Source of the DNA: Bombus terrestris
Taxonomy: Eukaryota > Arthropoda > Insecta > Hymenoptera > Apidae
NCBI RefSeq assembly: GCF_910591885.1
Contig: NW_025963618.1
Span: 124,001-188,000 of the forward strand
DNA: 64,000 bases
Reading direction: 5' to 3'
Below, piece after piece: positions 13,701-27,100 of this stretch. A model generated the notes under the pieces. It searched no databases. It saw only the letters and a program-made list of their open reading frames with translations, and had not been told where the DNA came from. Each line of letters opens with the position of its first letter. Positions within the stretch are counted from its first letter, which is position 1. Made by a program: the position numbers and the translations under genes.

Positions 13701-16700
13701 TGTCCCACGTTGTCCCACGATGTCCCACGTTGTCCCACGTTGTCCCACGTTGTCCCACGTTGTCCCACGGTGTCCAACGATGTCCAACGGTGTCCAACGG
13801 TGTCCCACGGTGTCCAACGGTGTCCCACGTTGTCCCACGTTGTCCCACGTTGTCCCACGTTGTCCCACGTTGTCCCACGATGTCCCACGTTGTCCCACGT
13901 TGTCCCACGTTGTCCCACGTTGTCCCACGTTGTCCCACGTTGTCCCACGGTGTCCAACGATGTCCAACGGTGTCCAACGGTGTCCAACGGTGTCCAACGA
14001 TGTCCAACGATGTCCAACGATGTCCAGCGGTGTCCAACGATGTCCAACGATGTCCAACGGTGTCCCACGATGTCCAACGATGTCCAACGATGTCCCACGT
14101 TGTCCCACGTTGTCCCACGTTGTCCCACGTTGTCCCACGATGTCCCACGTTGTCCCACGTTGTCCCACGTTGTCCCACGATGTCCCACGTTGTCCCACGT
14201 TGTCCCACGTTGTCCCACGTTGTCCCACGATGTCCCACGTTGTCCCACGTTGTCCCACGTTGTCCCACGTTGTCCCACGGTGTCCAACGATGTCCAACGG
14301 TGTCCAACGATGTCCAACGATGTCCAACGGTGTCCCACGATGTCCAACGATGTCCAACGATGTCCAACGGTGTCCAACGGTGTCCAACGGTGTCCCACGG
14401 TGTCCAACGGTGTCCCACGTTGTCCCACGTTGTCCCACGTTGTCCCACGTTGTCCAACGATGTCCCACGTTGTCCAACGGTGTCCAACGGTGTCCAACGA
14501 TGTCCAACGATGTCCAACGGTGTCCCACGATGTCCAACGATGTACAACGATGTCCAACGGTGTCCCACGTTGTCCCACGTTGTCCCACGTTGTCCCACGT
14601 TGTCCCACGTTGTCCCACGGTGTCCAACGATGTCCAACGGTGTCCCACGTTGTCCAACGGTGTCCCACGTTGTCCCACGTTGTCCCACGTTGTCCCACGT
14701 TGTCCCACGTTGTCCCATGTTGTCCCACGTTGTCCCACGTTGTCCCACGTTGTCCCACGTTGTCCCACGTTGTCCCACGTTGTCCCACGGTGTCCAACGA
14801 TGTCCAACGGTGTCCAACGGTGTCCCACGGTGTCCAACGGTGTCCCACGTTGTCCCACGTTGTCCCACGTTGTCCCACGTGGTCCCACGTTGTCCCACGT
14901 TGTCCAACGATGTCCAACGGTGTCCCACGTTGTCCCACGTTGTTCCATGGTTTCCCACGTTGTCCCACGTTGTCCCACGTTGTCCCACGTTGTCCCACGT
15001 TGTCCCACGTTGTCCCACGTTGTCCCAAGTTGTCCCACGTTGTCCCACGTTGTCCCACGTTGTCCCACGTGGTCCCACGTTGTCCCACGTTGTCCCACGT
15101 TGTCCCACGGTGTCCAACGATGTCCAACGGTGTCCAACGGTGTCCAACGATGTCCAACGATGTCCAACGATGTCCAGCGGTGTCCAACGATGTCCAACGA
15201 TGTCCAACGGTGTCCCACGATGTCCAACGATGTCCAACGATGTCCCACGTTGTCCCACGTTGTCCCACGTTGTCCCACGTTGTCCCACGATGTCCCACGT
15301 TGTCCCACGTTGTCCCACGTTGTCCCACGATGTCCCACGTTGTCCCACGTTGTCCCACGTTGTCCCACGTTGTCCCACGATGTCCCACGTTGTCCCACGT
15401 TGTCCCACGTTGTCCCACGTTGTCCCACGGTGTCCAACGATGTCCAACGGTGTCCCACGTTGTCCCACGTTGTCCCACGATGTCCCACGTTGTCCAACGG
15501 TGTCCAACGGTGTCCAACGATGTCCAACGGTGTCCAGCGATGTCCAACGGTGTCCCACGTTGTCCCACGTTTTCCCACGTTGTCCCACGTTGTCCCACGT
15601 TGTCCCACGTTGTCCCACGTTGTCCAACGATGTCCAACGGTGTCCCACGTTGTCCCACGTTGTTCCATGGTTTCCCACGTTGTCCCACGTTGTCCCACGT
15701 TGTCCCACGTTGTCCCACGTTGTCCAACGGTGTCCAACGGTGTCCCACGGTGTCCAACGGTGTCCAACGATGTCCAACGGTGTCCAACGGTGTCCAACGG
15801 TGTCCCACGGTGTCCAACGATGTCCAACGATGTCCAACGGTGTCCAACGATGTCCAACGGTGTCCAACGGTGTCCAACGGTGTCCAACGATGTCCAACGA
15901 TGTCCAACGATGTCCAGCGGTGTCCAACGATGTCCAACGATGTCCAACGGTGTCCCACGATGTCCAACGATGTCCAACGATGTCCCACGTTGTCCCACGT
16001 TGTCCCACGTTGTCCCACGTTGTCCCACGATGTCCCACGTTGTCCCACGTTGTCCCACGTTGTCCCACGATGTCCCACGTTGTCCCACGTTGTCCCACGT
16101 TGTCCCACGTTGTCCCACGATGTCCCACGTTGTCCCACGTTGTCCCACGTTGTCCCACGATGTCCCACGGTGTCCAACGATGTCCAACGGTGTCCAACGA
16201 TGTCCAACGATGTCCAACGGTGTCCCACGATGTCCAACGATGTCCAACGATGTCCAACGGTGTCCAACGGTGTCCAACGGTGTCCCACGGTGTCCAACGG
16301 TGTCCCACGTTGTCCCACGTTGTCCCACGTTGTCCCACGTTGTCCAACGATGTCCCACGTTGTCCAACGGTGTCCAACGGTGTCCAACGATGTCCAACGA
16401 TGTCCAACGGTGTCCCACGATGTCCAACGATGTACAACGATGTCCAACGGTGTCCCACGTTGTCCCACGTTGTCCCACGTTGTCCCACGTTGTCCCACGT
16501 TGTCCCACGGTGTCCAACGATGTCCAACGGTGTCCCACGTTGTCCAACGGTGTCCCACGTTGTCCCACGTTGTCCCACGTTGTCCCACGTTGTCCCACGT
16601 TGTCCCACGTTGTCCCACGTTGTCCCACGTTGTCCCACGTTGTCCCACGTTGTCCCACGTTGTCCCACGTTGTCCCACGGTGTCCAACGATGTCCGACGG

Positions 16701-16790
16701 TGTCCAACGGTGTCCCACGGTGTCCAACGGTGTCCCACGTTGTCCCACGTTGTCCGACGTTGTCCCACGTGGTCCCACGTTGTCCCACGT
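10731..16790 (+). repeat. Large duplicated block, copy 2 (partner 1-6,030)
   Basis: This is the second copy of the block that opens the window, in the same orientation and the same order of rare units. Private differences from copy 1 include TGGCCCACGT at 11,001, TGTCCAACGT at 11,391 (TGTCCAACGA in copy 1) and TGTCCCATGT at 14,711. Whole-unit gains or losses explain the offset changes after 15,230. The copies are alike enough over 4.5 kb that the duplication must be young compared with the divergence between random units of the array. Confidence 0.92.
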
Positions 16791-18140
16791 TGTCCAACGA
16801 TGTCCAACGGTGTCCCACGTTGTCCCACGTTGTTCCATGGTTTCCCACGTTGTCCCACGTTGTCCCACGTTGTCCCACGTTGTCCCACGTTGTCCCACGG
16901 TGTCCCACGGTGTCCAACGATGTCCAACGGTGTCCCACGTTGTCCCACGTTGTCCCACGTTGTCCCACGTTGTCCCACGATGTCCCACGTTGTCCCACGT
17001 TGTCCCACGTTGTCCCAAGTTGTCCCACGTTGTCCCACGTTGTCCCACGTTGTCCCACGTGGTCCCACGTTGTCCCACGTTGTCCCACGTTGTCCCACGT
17101 TGTCCCACGATGTCCCACGTTGTCCCACGTTGTCCCACGTTGTCCCACGTTGTCCCACGTTGTCCCACGGTGTCCAACGATGTCCAACGGTGTCCAACGG
17201 TGTCCAACGATGTCCAACGGTGTCCAACGGTGTCCAACGGTGTCCCACGGTGTCCAACGATGTCCAACGATGTCCAACGGTGTCCAACGGTGTCCAACGG
17301 TGTCCCACGGTGTCCAACGGTGTCCCACGTTGTCCCACGTTGTCCCACGTTGTCCCACGTTGTCCCACGATGTCCCACGTTGTCCAACGGTGTCCAACGG
17401 TGTCCAACGATGTCCAACGGTGTCCAGCGATGTCCAACGGTGTCCCACGTTGTCCCACGTTTTCCCACGTTGTCCCACGTTGTCCCACGGTGTCCAACGA
17501 TGTCCAACGGTGTCCAACGGTGTCCCACGGTGTCCAACGGTGTCCCACGTTGTCCCACGTTGTCCCACGTTGTCCCACGTTGTCCCACGTTGTCCCACGT
17601 TGTCCCACGTTGTCCCACGTTGTCTCACGTTGTCCCACGTTGTCCCACGTTGTCCCACGTTGTCCCACGATGTCCCACGTTGTCCCACGTTGTCCCACGT
17701 TGTCCCACGTTGTCCCACGTTGTCCCACGGTGTCCAACGATGTCCAACGGTGTCCAACGGTGTCCAACGGTGTCCCACGTTGTCCCACGTTTTCCCACGT
17801 TGTCCCACGTTGTCCCACGGTGTCCAACGATGTCCAACGGTGTCCAACGGTGTCCCACGGTGTCCAACGGTGTCCCACGTTGTCCCACGTTGTCCCACGT
17901 TGTCCCACGTTGTCCCACGTTGTCCCACGTTGTCCCACGTTGTCCCACGTTGTCTCACGTTGTCCCACGTTGTCCCACGTTGTCCCACGTTGTCCCACGA
18001 TGTCCCACGTTGTCCCACGTTGTCCCACGTTGTCCCACGTTGTCCCACGTTGTCCCACGGTGTCCAACGATGTCCAACGGTGTCCAACGGTGTCCAACGG
18101 TGTCCAACGGTGTCCCAAGTTGTCCCACGTTGTCCCACGT
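16431..18140 (+). repeat. Duplicated block (partner 6,951-8,660)
   Basis: Second copy of the 1.7-kb block at 9,480-bp distance. Private differences include TGTCCGACGG at 16,691 and an additional TGTCTCACGT at 17,951, which in copy 1 is TGTCCCACGT. The bases 16,431-16,790 also belong to the right end of the block paired with 1-6,030, so this spot is a mosaic of two duplication histories. Confidence 0.88.
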
Positions 18141-21100
18141 TGTCCCACGGTGTCCCACGGTGTCCAACGATGTCCAACGGTGTCCCACGTTGTCCCACGT
18201 TGTCCCACGATGTCCCACGTTGTCCCACGTTGTCCCACGTTGTCCCACGTTGTCCCACGTTGTCCCACGTGGTCCCACGTTGTCCCACGTTGTCCCACGG
18301 TGTCCAACGATGTCCAACGGTGTCCCACGTTGTCCAACGGTGTCCCACGTTGTCCCACGTTGTCCCACGTTGTCCCACGTTGTCCCACGATGTCCCACGT
18401 TGTCCCACGTTGTCCCACGTTGTCCCACGGTGTCCAACGATGTCCAACGGTGTCCCACGTTGTCCAACGGTGTCCCACGTTGTCCCACGTTGTCCCACGT
18501 TGTCCCACGTTGTCCCACGATGTCCCACGTTGTCCCACGTTGTCCCACGTTGTCCCACGTTGTCCCACGTTGTCCCACGTTGTCCCACGTTGTCCCACGT
18601 TGTCCCACGTTGTCCCACGGTGTCCAACGATGTCCAACGGTGTCCAACGGTGTCCCACGGTGTCCAACGGTGTCCCACGTTGTCCCACGTTGTCCCACGT
18701 TGTCCCACGTTGTCCCACGTTGTCCCACGTTGTCCCACGTTGTCCCACGTTGTCCCACGGTGTCCAACGATGTCCAACGGTGTCCAACGGTGTCCCACGG
18801 TGTCCAACGGTGTCCCACGTTGTCCCACGTTGTCCCACGTTGTCCCACGTTGTCCCACGTTGTCCCACGTTGTCCCACGTTGTCCAACGATGTCCAACGG
18901 TGTCCAACGGTGTCCAACGGTGTCCCACGGTGTCCAACGATGTCCAACGATGTCCAACGGTGTCCAACGGTGTCCAACGGTGTCCCACGGTGTCCAACGG
19001 TGTCCCACGTTGTCCCACGTTGTCCCACGTTGTCCCACGTTGTCCCACGATGTCCCACGTTGTCCAACGGTGTCCAACGGTGTCCAACGATGTCCAACGA
19101 TGTCCAACGGTGTCCCACGATGTCCAACGATGTCCAACGATGTCCAACGATGTCCAACGGTGTCCCACGTTGTCCCACGTTGTCCCACGTTGTCCCACGT
19201 TGTCCCACGTTGTCCCACGTTGTCCCACGGTGTCCAACGATGTCCAACGGTGTCCAACGGTGTCCCACGGTGTCCAACGGTGTCCCACGTTGTCCCACGT
19301 TGTCCCACGTTGTCCCACGTTGTCCCACGTTGTCCCACGTTGTCCCACGTTGTCCAACGATGTCCAACGGTGTCCCACGTTGTCCCACGTTGTTCCATGG
19401 TTTCCCACGTTGTCCCACGTTGTCCCACGTAGTCCCAAGGTGTCCAACGATGTCCAACGGTGTCCAACGGTGTCCAACGGTGTCCAACGGTGTCCCACGT
19501 TGTCCCACGTTGTCCCACGTTGTCCCACGGTGTCCAACGATGTCCAACGGTGTCCCACGTTGTCCCACGTTGTCCCACGTTGTCCCACGTTGTCCCACGT
19601 TGTCCCACGATGTCCCACGTTGTCCCACGTTGTCCCACGTTGTCCCACGTTGTCCCACGTTGTCCCACGTTGTCCCACGTTGTCCCACGTTGTCCCACGT
19701 TGTCCCACGTTGTCCCACGTTGTCCCACGTTGTCCCACGTTGTCCCACGGTGTCCAACGATGTCCAACGGTGTCCAGCGATGTCCAACGGTGTCCCACGT
19801 TGTCCCACGTTTTCCCACGTTGTCCCACGTTGTCCCACGGTGTCCAACGATGTCCAACGATGTCCAACGGTGTCCCACGTTGTCCCACGTTGTTCCATGG
19901 TTTCCCACGTTGTCCCACGTTGTCCCACGTTGTCCCACGTTGTCCCACGTTGTCCAACGATGTCCAACGGTGTCCCACGTTGTCCCACGTTGTTCCATGG
20001 TTTCCCACGTTGTCCCACGTTGTCCCACGTTGTCCCACGTTGTCCCACGTTGTCCCACGTTGTCCCACGTTGTCCCACGGTGTCCAACGATGTCCAACGG
20101 TGTCCCACGTTGTCCCACGTTGTCCCACGTTGTCCCACGTTGTCCCACGATGTCCCACGTTGTCCCACGTTGTCTCACGTTGTCCCACGTTGTCCCACGT
20201 TGTCCCACGTTGTCCCACGTTGTCCCACGTGGTCCCACGTTGTCCCACGTTGTCCCACGGTGTCCAACGATGTCCAACGGTGTCCCACGTTGTCCAACGG
20301 TGTCCCACGTTGTCCCACGTTGTCCCACGTTGTCCCACGTTGTCCCACGATGTCCCACGTTGTCCCACGTTGTCCCACGTTGTCCCACGTTGTCCCACGT
20401 TGTCCCACGTTGTCCCACGTTGTCCCACGTTGTCCCACGTTGTCCCACGTTGTCCCACGGTGTCCAACGATGTCCAACGGTGTCCAACGGTGTCCCACGG
20501 TGTCCAACGGTGTCCCACGTTGTCCCACGTTGTCCCACGTTGTCCCACGTTGTCCCACGTTGTCCCACGTTGTCCCACGTTGTCCCACGTTGTCCCACGT
20601 TGTCCCACGTTGTCCCACCTTGTCCCACGTTGTCCCACGTTGTCCCACGGTGTCCAACGGTGTCCAACGATGTCCCACGTTGTCCCACGTTGTCCCACGT
20701 TGTCCCACGTTGTCCCACGATGTCCCACGTTGTCCCACGTTGTCCCACGTTGTCCCACGTTGTCCCACGTTGTCCCACGTTGTCCCACGTTGTCCCACGT
20801 TGTCCCACGTTGTCCCACGTTGTCCCACGTTGTCCCACGGTGTCCAACGATGTCCAACGGTGTCCCACGTTGTCCAACGGTGTCCCACGTTGTCCCACGT
20901 TGTCCCACGTTGTCCCACGTTGTCCCACGTTGTCCCACGTTGTCCCACGTTGTCCCACGTTGTCCCACGTTGTCCCACGTTGTCCCACGTTGTCCCACGT
21001 TGTCCCACGGTGTCCAACGATATCCAACGGTGTCCAACGGTGTCCAACGGTGTCCAACGGTGTCCAACGGTGTCCAACGGTGTCCCACGTTGTCCCACGT

Positions 21101-24100
21101 TGTCCCACGTTGTCCCACGTTGTCCCACGTTGTCCCACGATGTCCCACGTTGTCCCACGTTATCCCACGTTGTCCCACGTTGTCCCACGTGGTCCCACGT
21201 TGTCCCACGTTGTCCCACGGTGTCCAACGATGTCCAACGGTGTCCCACGTTGTCCAACGGTGTCCCACGTTGTCCCACGTTGTCACACGTTGTCCCACGT
21301 TGTCCCACGATGTCCCACGTTGTCCCACGTTGTCCCACGTTGTCCCACGGTGTCCAACGATGTCCAACGGTGTCCAGCGATGTCCAACGGTGTCCCACGT
21401 TGTCCCACGTTGTCCCACGTTGTCCCACGTTGTCCCACGATGTCCGACGGTGTCCAACGATGTCCAACGGTGTCCCACGTTGTCCAACGGTGTCCCACGT
21501 TGTCCCACGTTGTCCCACGTTGTCCCACGTTGTCCCACGATGTCCCACGTTGTCCCACGTTGTCCCACGTTGTTCCACGTTGTCCAACGGTGTCCCACGG
21601 TGTCCAACGGTGTCCCACGTTGTCCCACGTTGTCCCACGTTGTCCCACGTTGTCCCACGTTGTCCCACGTTGTCCCACGTTGTCCAACGATGTCCAACGG
21701 TGTCCCACGTTGTCCCACGTTGTTCCATGGTTTCCCACGTTGTCCCACGTTGTCCCACGTTGTCCCACGGTGTCCAACGATGTCCAACGGTGTCCAACGG
21801 TGTCCAACGGTGTCCAACGGTGTCCCACGTTGTCCCACGTTGTCCCACGTTGTCCCACGGTGTCCAACGATGTCCAACGGTGTCCCACGTTGTCCCACGT
21901 TGTCCCACGTTGTCCCACGTTGTCCCACGTTGTCCCACGATGTCCCACGTTGTCCCACGTTGTCCCACGTTGTCCCACGTTGTCCCACGTTGTCCCACGT
22001 TGTCGCACGTTGTCCCACGTTGTCCCACGTTGTCCCACGGTGTCCAACGGTGTCCAACGATGTCCCACGTTGTCCCACGTTGTCCCACGTTGTCCCACGT
22101 TGTCCCACGTTGTCCCACGTTGTCCCACGTTGTCCCACGTTGTCCCACGTTGTCCCACGTTGTCCCACGTTGTCCCACGTTGTCCCACGGTGTCCAACGA
22201 TGTCCAACGGTGTCCAGCGATGTCCAACGATGTCCAACGGTGTCCAGCGATGTCCAACGGTGTCCCACGTTGTCCCACGTTTTCCCACGTTGTCCCACGA
22301 TGTCCCACGTTGTCCCACGTTGTCCGACGTTGTCCCACCTTGTCCCACGTTGTCCCACGTTGTCCCACGGTGTCCAACGATGTCCAACGATGTCCAACGG
22401 TGTCCCACGTTGTCCCACGTTGTTCCATGGTTTCCCACGTTGTCCCACGTTGTCCCACGTTGTCCCACGGTGTCCAACGATGTCCAACGGTGTCCAACGG
22501 TGTCCAACGGTGTCCAACGGTGTCCCACGTTGTCCCACTTTGTCCCACGTTGTCCCACGTTGTCCCACGTTGTCCCACGTTGTCCCACGTTGTCCCACGA
22601 TGTCCCACGTTGTCCCACGTTGTCCCACGGTGTCCAACGATGTCCAACGGTGTCCAACGGTGTCCCACGGTGTCCAACGGTGTCCCACGTTGTCCCACGT
22701 TGTCCCACGTTGTCCCACGTTGTCCCACGTTGTCCCACGATGTCCCACGTTGTCCCACGTTGTCCCACGTTGTCCCACGTTGTCCCACGTTGTCCCACGT
22801 TGTCCCACGGTGTCCAACGATGTCCAACGGTGTCCAACGGTGTCCAACGGTGTCCAACGATGTCCAACGATGTCCAACGATGTCCAGCGGTGTCCAACGA
22901 TGTCCAACGATGTCCAACGGTGTCCCACGATGTCCAACGATGTCCAACGATGTCCAACGGTGTCCAACGATGTCCAACGGTGTCCAACGATGTCCAACGA
23001 TGTCCAACGGTGTCCCACGATGTCCAACGATGTCCAACGATGTCCAACGGTGTCCAACGGTGTCCAACGGTGTCCCACGGTGTCCAACGGTGTCCCACGT
23101 TGTCCCACGTTGTCCCACGTTGTCCCACGTTGTCCAACGATGTCCCACGTTGTCCAACGGTGTCCAACGGTGTCCAACGATGTCCCACGTTGTCCCACGT
23201 TGTCCCACGTTGCCCCACGTTGTCCCACGTTGTCCCACGTTGTCCCACGTTGTCCCACGTTGTCCCACGGTGTCCAACGATATCCAACGGTGTCCAACGG
23301 TGTCCCACGGTGTCCAACGGTGTCCCACGTTGTCCCACGTTGTCCCACGTTGTCCCACGTGGTCCCACGTTGTCCCACGTTGTCCAACGATGTCCAACGG
23401 TGTCCCACGTTGTCCCACGTTGTTCCATGGTTTCCCACGTTGTCCCACGTTGTCCCACGTTGTCCCACGTTGTCCCACGTTGTCCCACGGTGTCCCACGG
23501 TGTCCAACGATGTCCAACGGTGTCCCACGTTGTCCCACGTTGTCCCACGTTGTCCCACGTTGTCCCACGTTGTCCCACGATGTCCCACGTTGTCCCACGT
23601 TGTCCCACGTTGTCCCAAGTTGTCCCACGTTGTCCCACGTTGTCCCACGTTGTCCCACGTGGTCCCACGTTGTCCCACGTTGTCCCACGGTGTCCAACGA
23701 TGTCCAACGGTGTCCCACGTTGTCCAACGGTGTCCCACGTTGTCCCACGTTGTCCCACGTTGTCCCACGTTGTCCCACGTTGTCCCACGTTGTCCCACGT
23801 TGTCCAACGATGTCCAACGGTGTCCAACGGTGTCCAACGGTGTCCCACGGTGTCCAACGATGTCCAACGATGTCCAACGGTGTCCAACGGTGTCCAACGG
23901 TGTCCCACGGTGTCCAACGGTGTCCCACGTTGTCCCACGTTGTCCCACGTTGTCCCACGTTGTCCCACGATGTCCCACGTTGTCCAACGGTGTCCAACGG
24001 TGTCCAACGATGTCCAACGATGTCCAACGGTGTCCCACGATGTCCAACGATGTCCAACGATGTCCAACGATGTCCAACGGTGTCCCACGTTGTCCCACGT

Positions 24101-27100
24101 TGTCCCACGTTGTCCCACGTTGTCCCACGTTGTCCCACGGTGTCCAACGATGTCCAACGGTGTCCAACGGTGTCCCACGGTGTCCAACGGTGTCCCACGT
24201 TGTCCCACGTTGTCCCACGTTGTCCCACGTTGTCCCACGTTGTCCCACGTTGTCCCACGTTGTCCAACGATGTCCAACGGTGTCCCACGTTGTCCCACGT
24301 TGTTCCATGGTTTCCCACGTTGTCCCACGTTGTCCCACGTTGTCCCAAGGTGTCCAACGATGTCCAACGGTGTCCAACGGTGTCCAACGGTGTCCAACGG
24401 TGTCCCACGTTGTCCCACGTTGTCCCACGTTGTCCCACGGTGTCCAACGATGTCCAACGGTGTCCAACGGTGTCCAACGGTGTCCAACGATGTCCAACGA
24501 TGTCCAACGATGTCCAGCGGTGTCCAACGATGTCCAACGATGTCCAACGGTGTCCCACGATGTCCAACGATGTCCAACGATGTCCAACGGTGTCCAACGA
24601 TGTCCAACGGTGTCCAACGATGTCCAACGATGTCCAACGGTGTCCCACGATGTCCAACGATGTCCAACGATGTCCAACGGTGTCCAACGGTGTCCAACGG
24701 TGTCCCACGGTGTCCAACGGTGTCCCACGTTGTCCCACGTTGTCCCACGTTGTCCCACGTTGTCCAACGATGTCCCACGTTGTCCAACGGTGTCCAACGG
24801 TGTCCAACGATGTCCAACGATGTCCAACGGTGTCCCACGATGTCCAACGATGTCCAACGATGTCCAACGGTGTCCCACGTTGTCCCACGTTGTCCCACGT
24901 TGTCCCACGTTGTCCCACGTTGTCCCACGGTGTCCAACGATGTCCAACGGTGTCCCACGTTGTCCAACGGTGTCCCACGTTGTCCCACGTTGTCCCACGT
25001 TGTCCCACGTTGTCCCACGTTGTCCCACGTTGTCCCACGTTGTCCCACGTTGTCCCACGTTGTCCCACGTTGTCCCACGTTGTCCCACGTTGTCCCACGG
25101 TGTCCAACGATATCCAACGGTGTCCAACGGTGTCCCACGGTGTCCAACGGTGTCCCACGTTGTCCCACGTTGTCCCACGTTGTCCCACGTGGTCCCACGT
25201 TGTCCCACGTTGTCCAACGATGTCCAACGGTGTCCCACGTTGTCCCACGTTGTTCCATGGTTTCCCACGTTGTCCCACGTTGTCCCACGTTGTCCCACGT
25301 TGTCCCACGTTGTCCCACGGTGTCCCACGGTGTCCAACGATGTCCAACGGTGTCCCACGTTGTCCCACGTTGTCCCACGTTGTCCCACGTTGTCCCACGT
25401 TGTCCCACGATGTCCCACGTTGTCCCACGTTGTCCCACGTTGTCCCAAGTTGTCCCACGTTATCCCACGTTGTCCCACGTTGTCCCACGTGGTCCCACGT
25501 TGTCCCACGTTGTCCCACGGTGTCCAACGATGTCCAACGGTGTCCAACGATGTCCAACGATGTCCAACGGTGTCCCACGTTGTCCCACGTTGTCCCACGT
25601 TGTCCCACGTTGTCCCACGTTGTCCCACGGTGTCCAACGATGTCCAACGGTGTCCCACGTTGTCCAACGGTGTCCCACGTTGTCCCACGTTGTCCCACGT
25701 TGTCCCACGGTGTCCAACGATGTCCAACGGTGTCCCACGTTGTCCCACGTTGTCCCACGTTGTCCCACGTTGTCCCACGTTGTCCCACGATGTCCCACGT
25801 TGTCCCACGTTGTCCCACGTTGTCCCACGTTGTCCCACGTTGTCCCACGTTGTCCCACGTTGTCCCACGGTGTCCAACGGTGTCCAACGATGTCCCACGT
25901 TGTCCCACGTTGTCCCACGTTGTCCCACGTTGTCCCACGATGTCCCACGTTGTCCCACGTTGTCCCACGTTGTCCCACGTTGTCCCACGTTGTCCCACGT
26001 TGTCCCACGTTGTCCCACGGTGTCCAACGATGTCCAACGGTGTCCAGCGATGTCCAACGATGTCCAACGGTGTCCAGCGATGTCCAACGGTGTCCCACGT
26101 TGTCCCACGTTTTCCCACGTTGTCCCACGATGTCCCACGTTGTCCCACGTTGTCCGACGTTGTCCCACGTTGTCCCACGTTGTCCCACGTTGTCCCACGG
26201 TGTCCAACGATGTCCAACGATGTCCAACGGTGTCCCACGTTGTCCCACGTTGTTCCATGGTTTCCCACGTTGTCCCACGTTGTCCCACGTTGTCCCACGG
26301 TGTCCAACGATGTCCAACGGTGTCCAACGGTGTCCAACGGTGTCCAACGGTGTCCCACGTTGTCCCACTTTGTCCCACGTTGTCCCACGTTGTCCCACGT
26401 TGTCCCACGTTGTCCCACGTTGTCCCACGATGTCCCACGTTGTCCCACGTTGTCCCACGGTGTCCAACGATGTCCAACGGTGTCCAACGGTGTCCCACGG
26501 TGTCCAACGGTGTCCCACGTTGTCCCACGTTGTCCCACGTTGTCCCACGTTGTCCCACGTTGTCCCACGATGTCCCACGTTGTCCCACGTTGTCCCACGT
26601 TGTCCCACGTTGTCCCACGTTGTCCCACGTTGTCCCACGGTGTCCAACGATGTCCAACGGTGTCCAACGGTGTCCAACGGTGTCCAACGATGTCCAACGA
26701 TGTCCAACGATGTCCAGCGGTGTCCAACGATGTCCAACGATGTCCAACGGTGTCCCACGATGTCCAACGATGTCCAACGATGTCCAACGGTGTCCAACGA
26801 TGTCCAACGGTGTCCAACGATGTCCAACGATGTCCAACGGTGTCCCACGATGTCCAACGATGTCCAACGATGTCCAACGGTGTCCAACGGTGTCCAACGG
26901 TGTCCCACGGTGTCCAACGGTGTCCCACGTTGTCCCACGTTGTCCCACGTTGTCCCACGTTGTCCAACGATGTCCCACGTTGTCCAACGGTGTCCAACGG
27001 TGTCCAACGATGTCCAACGATGTCCAACGGTGTCCCACGATGTCCAACGATGTCCAACGATGTCCAACGGTGTCCCACGTTGTCCCACGTTGTCCCACGT

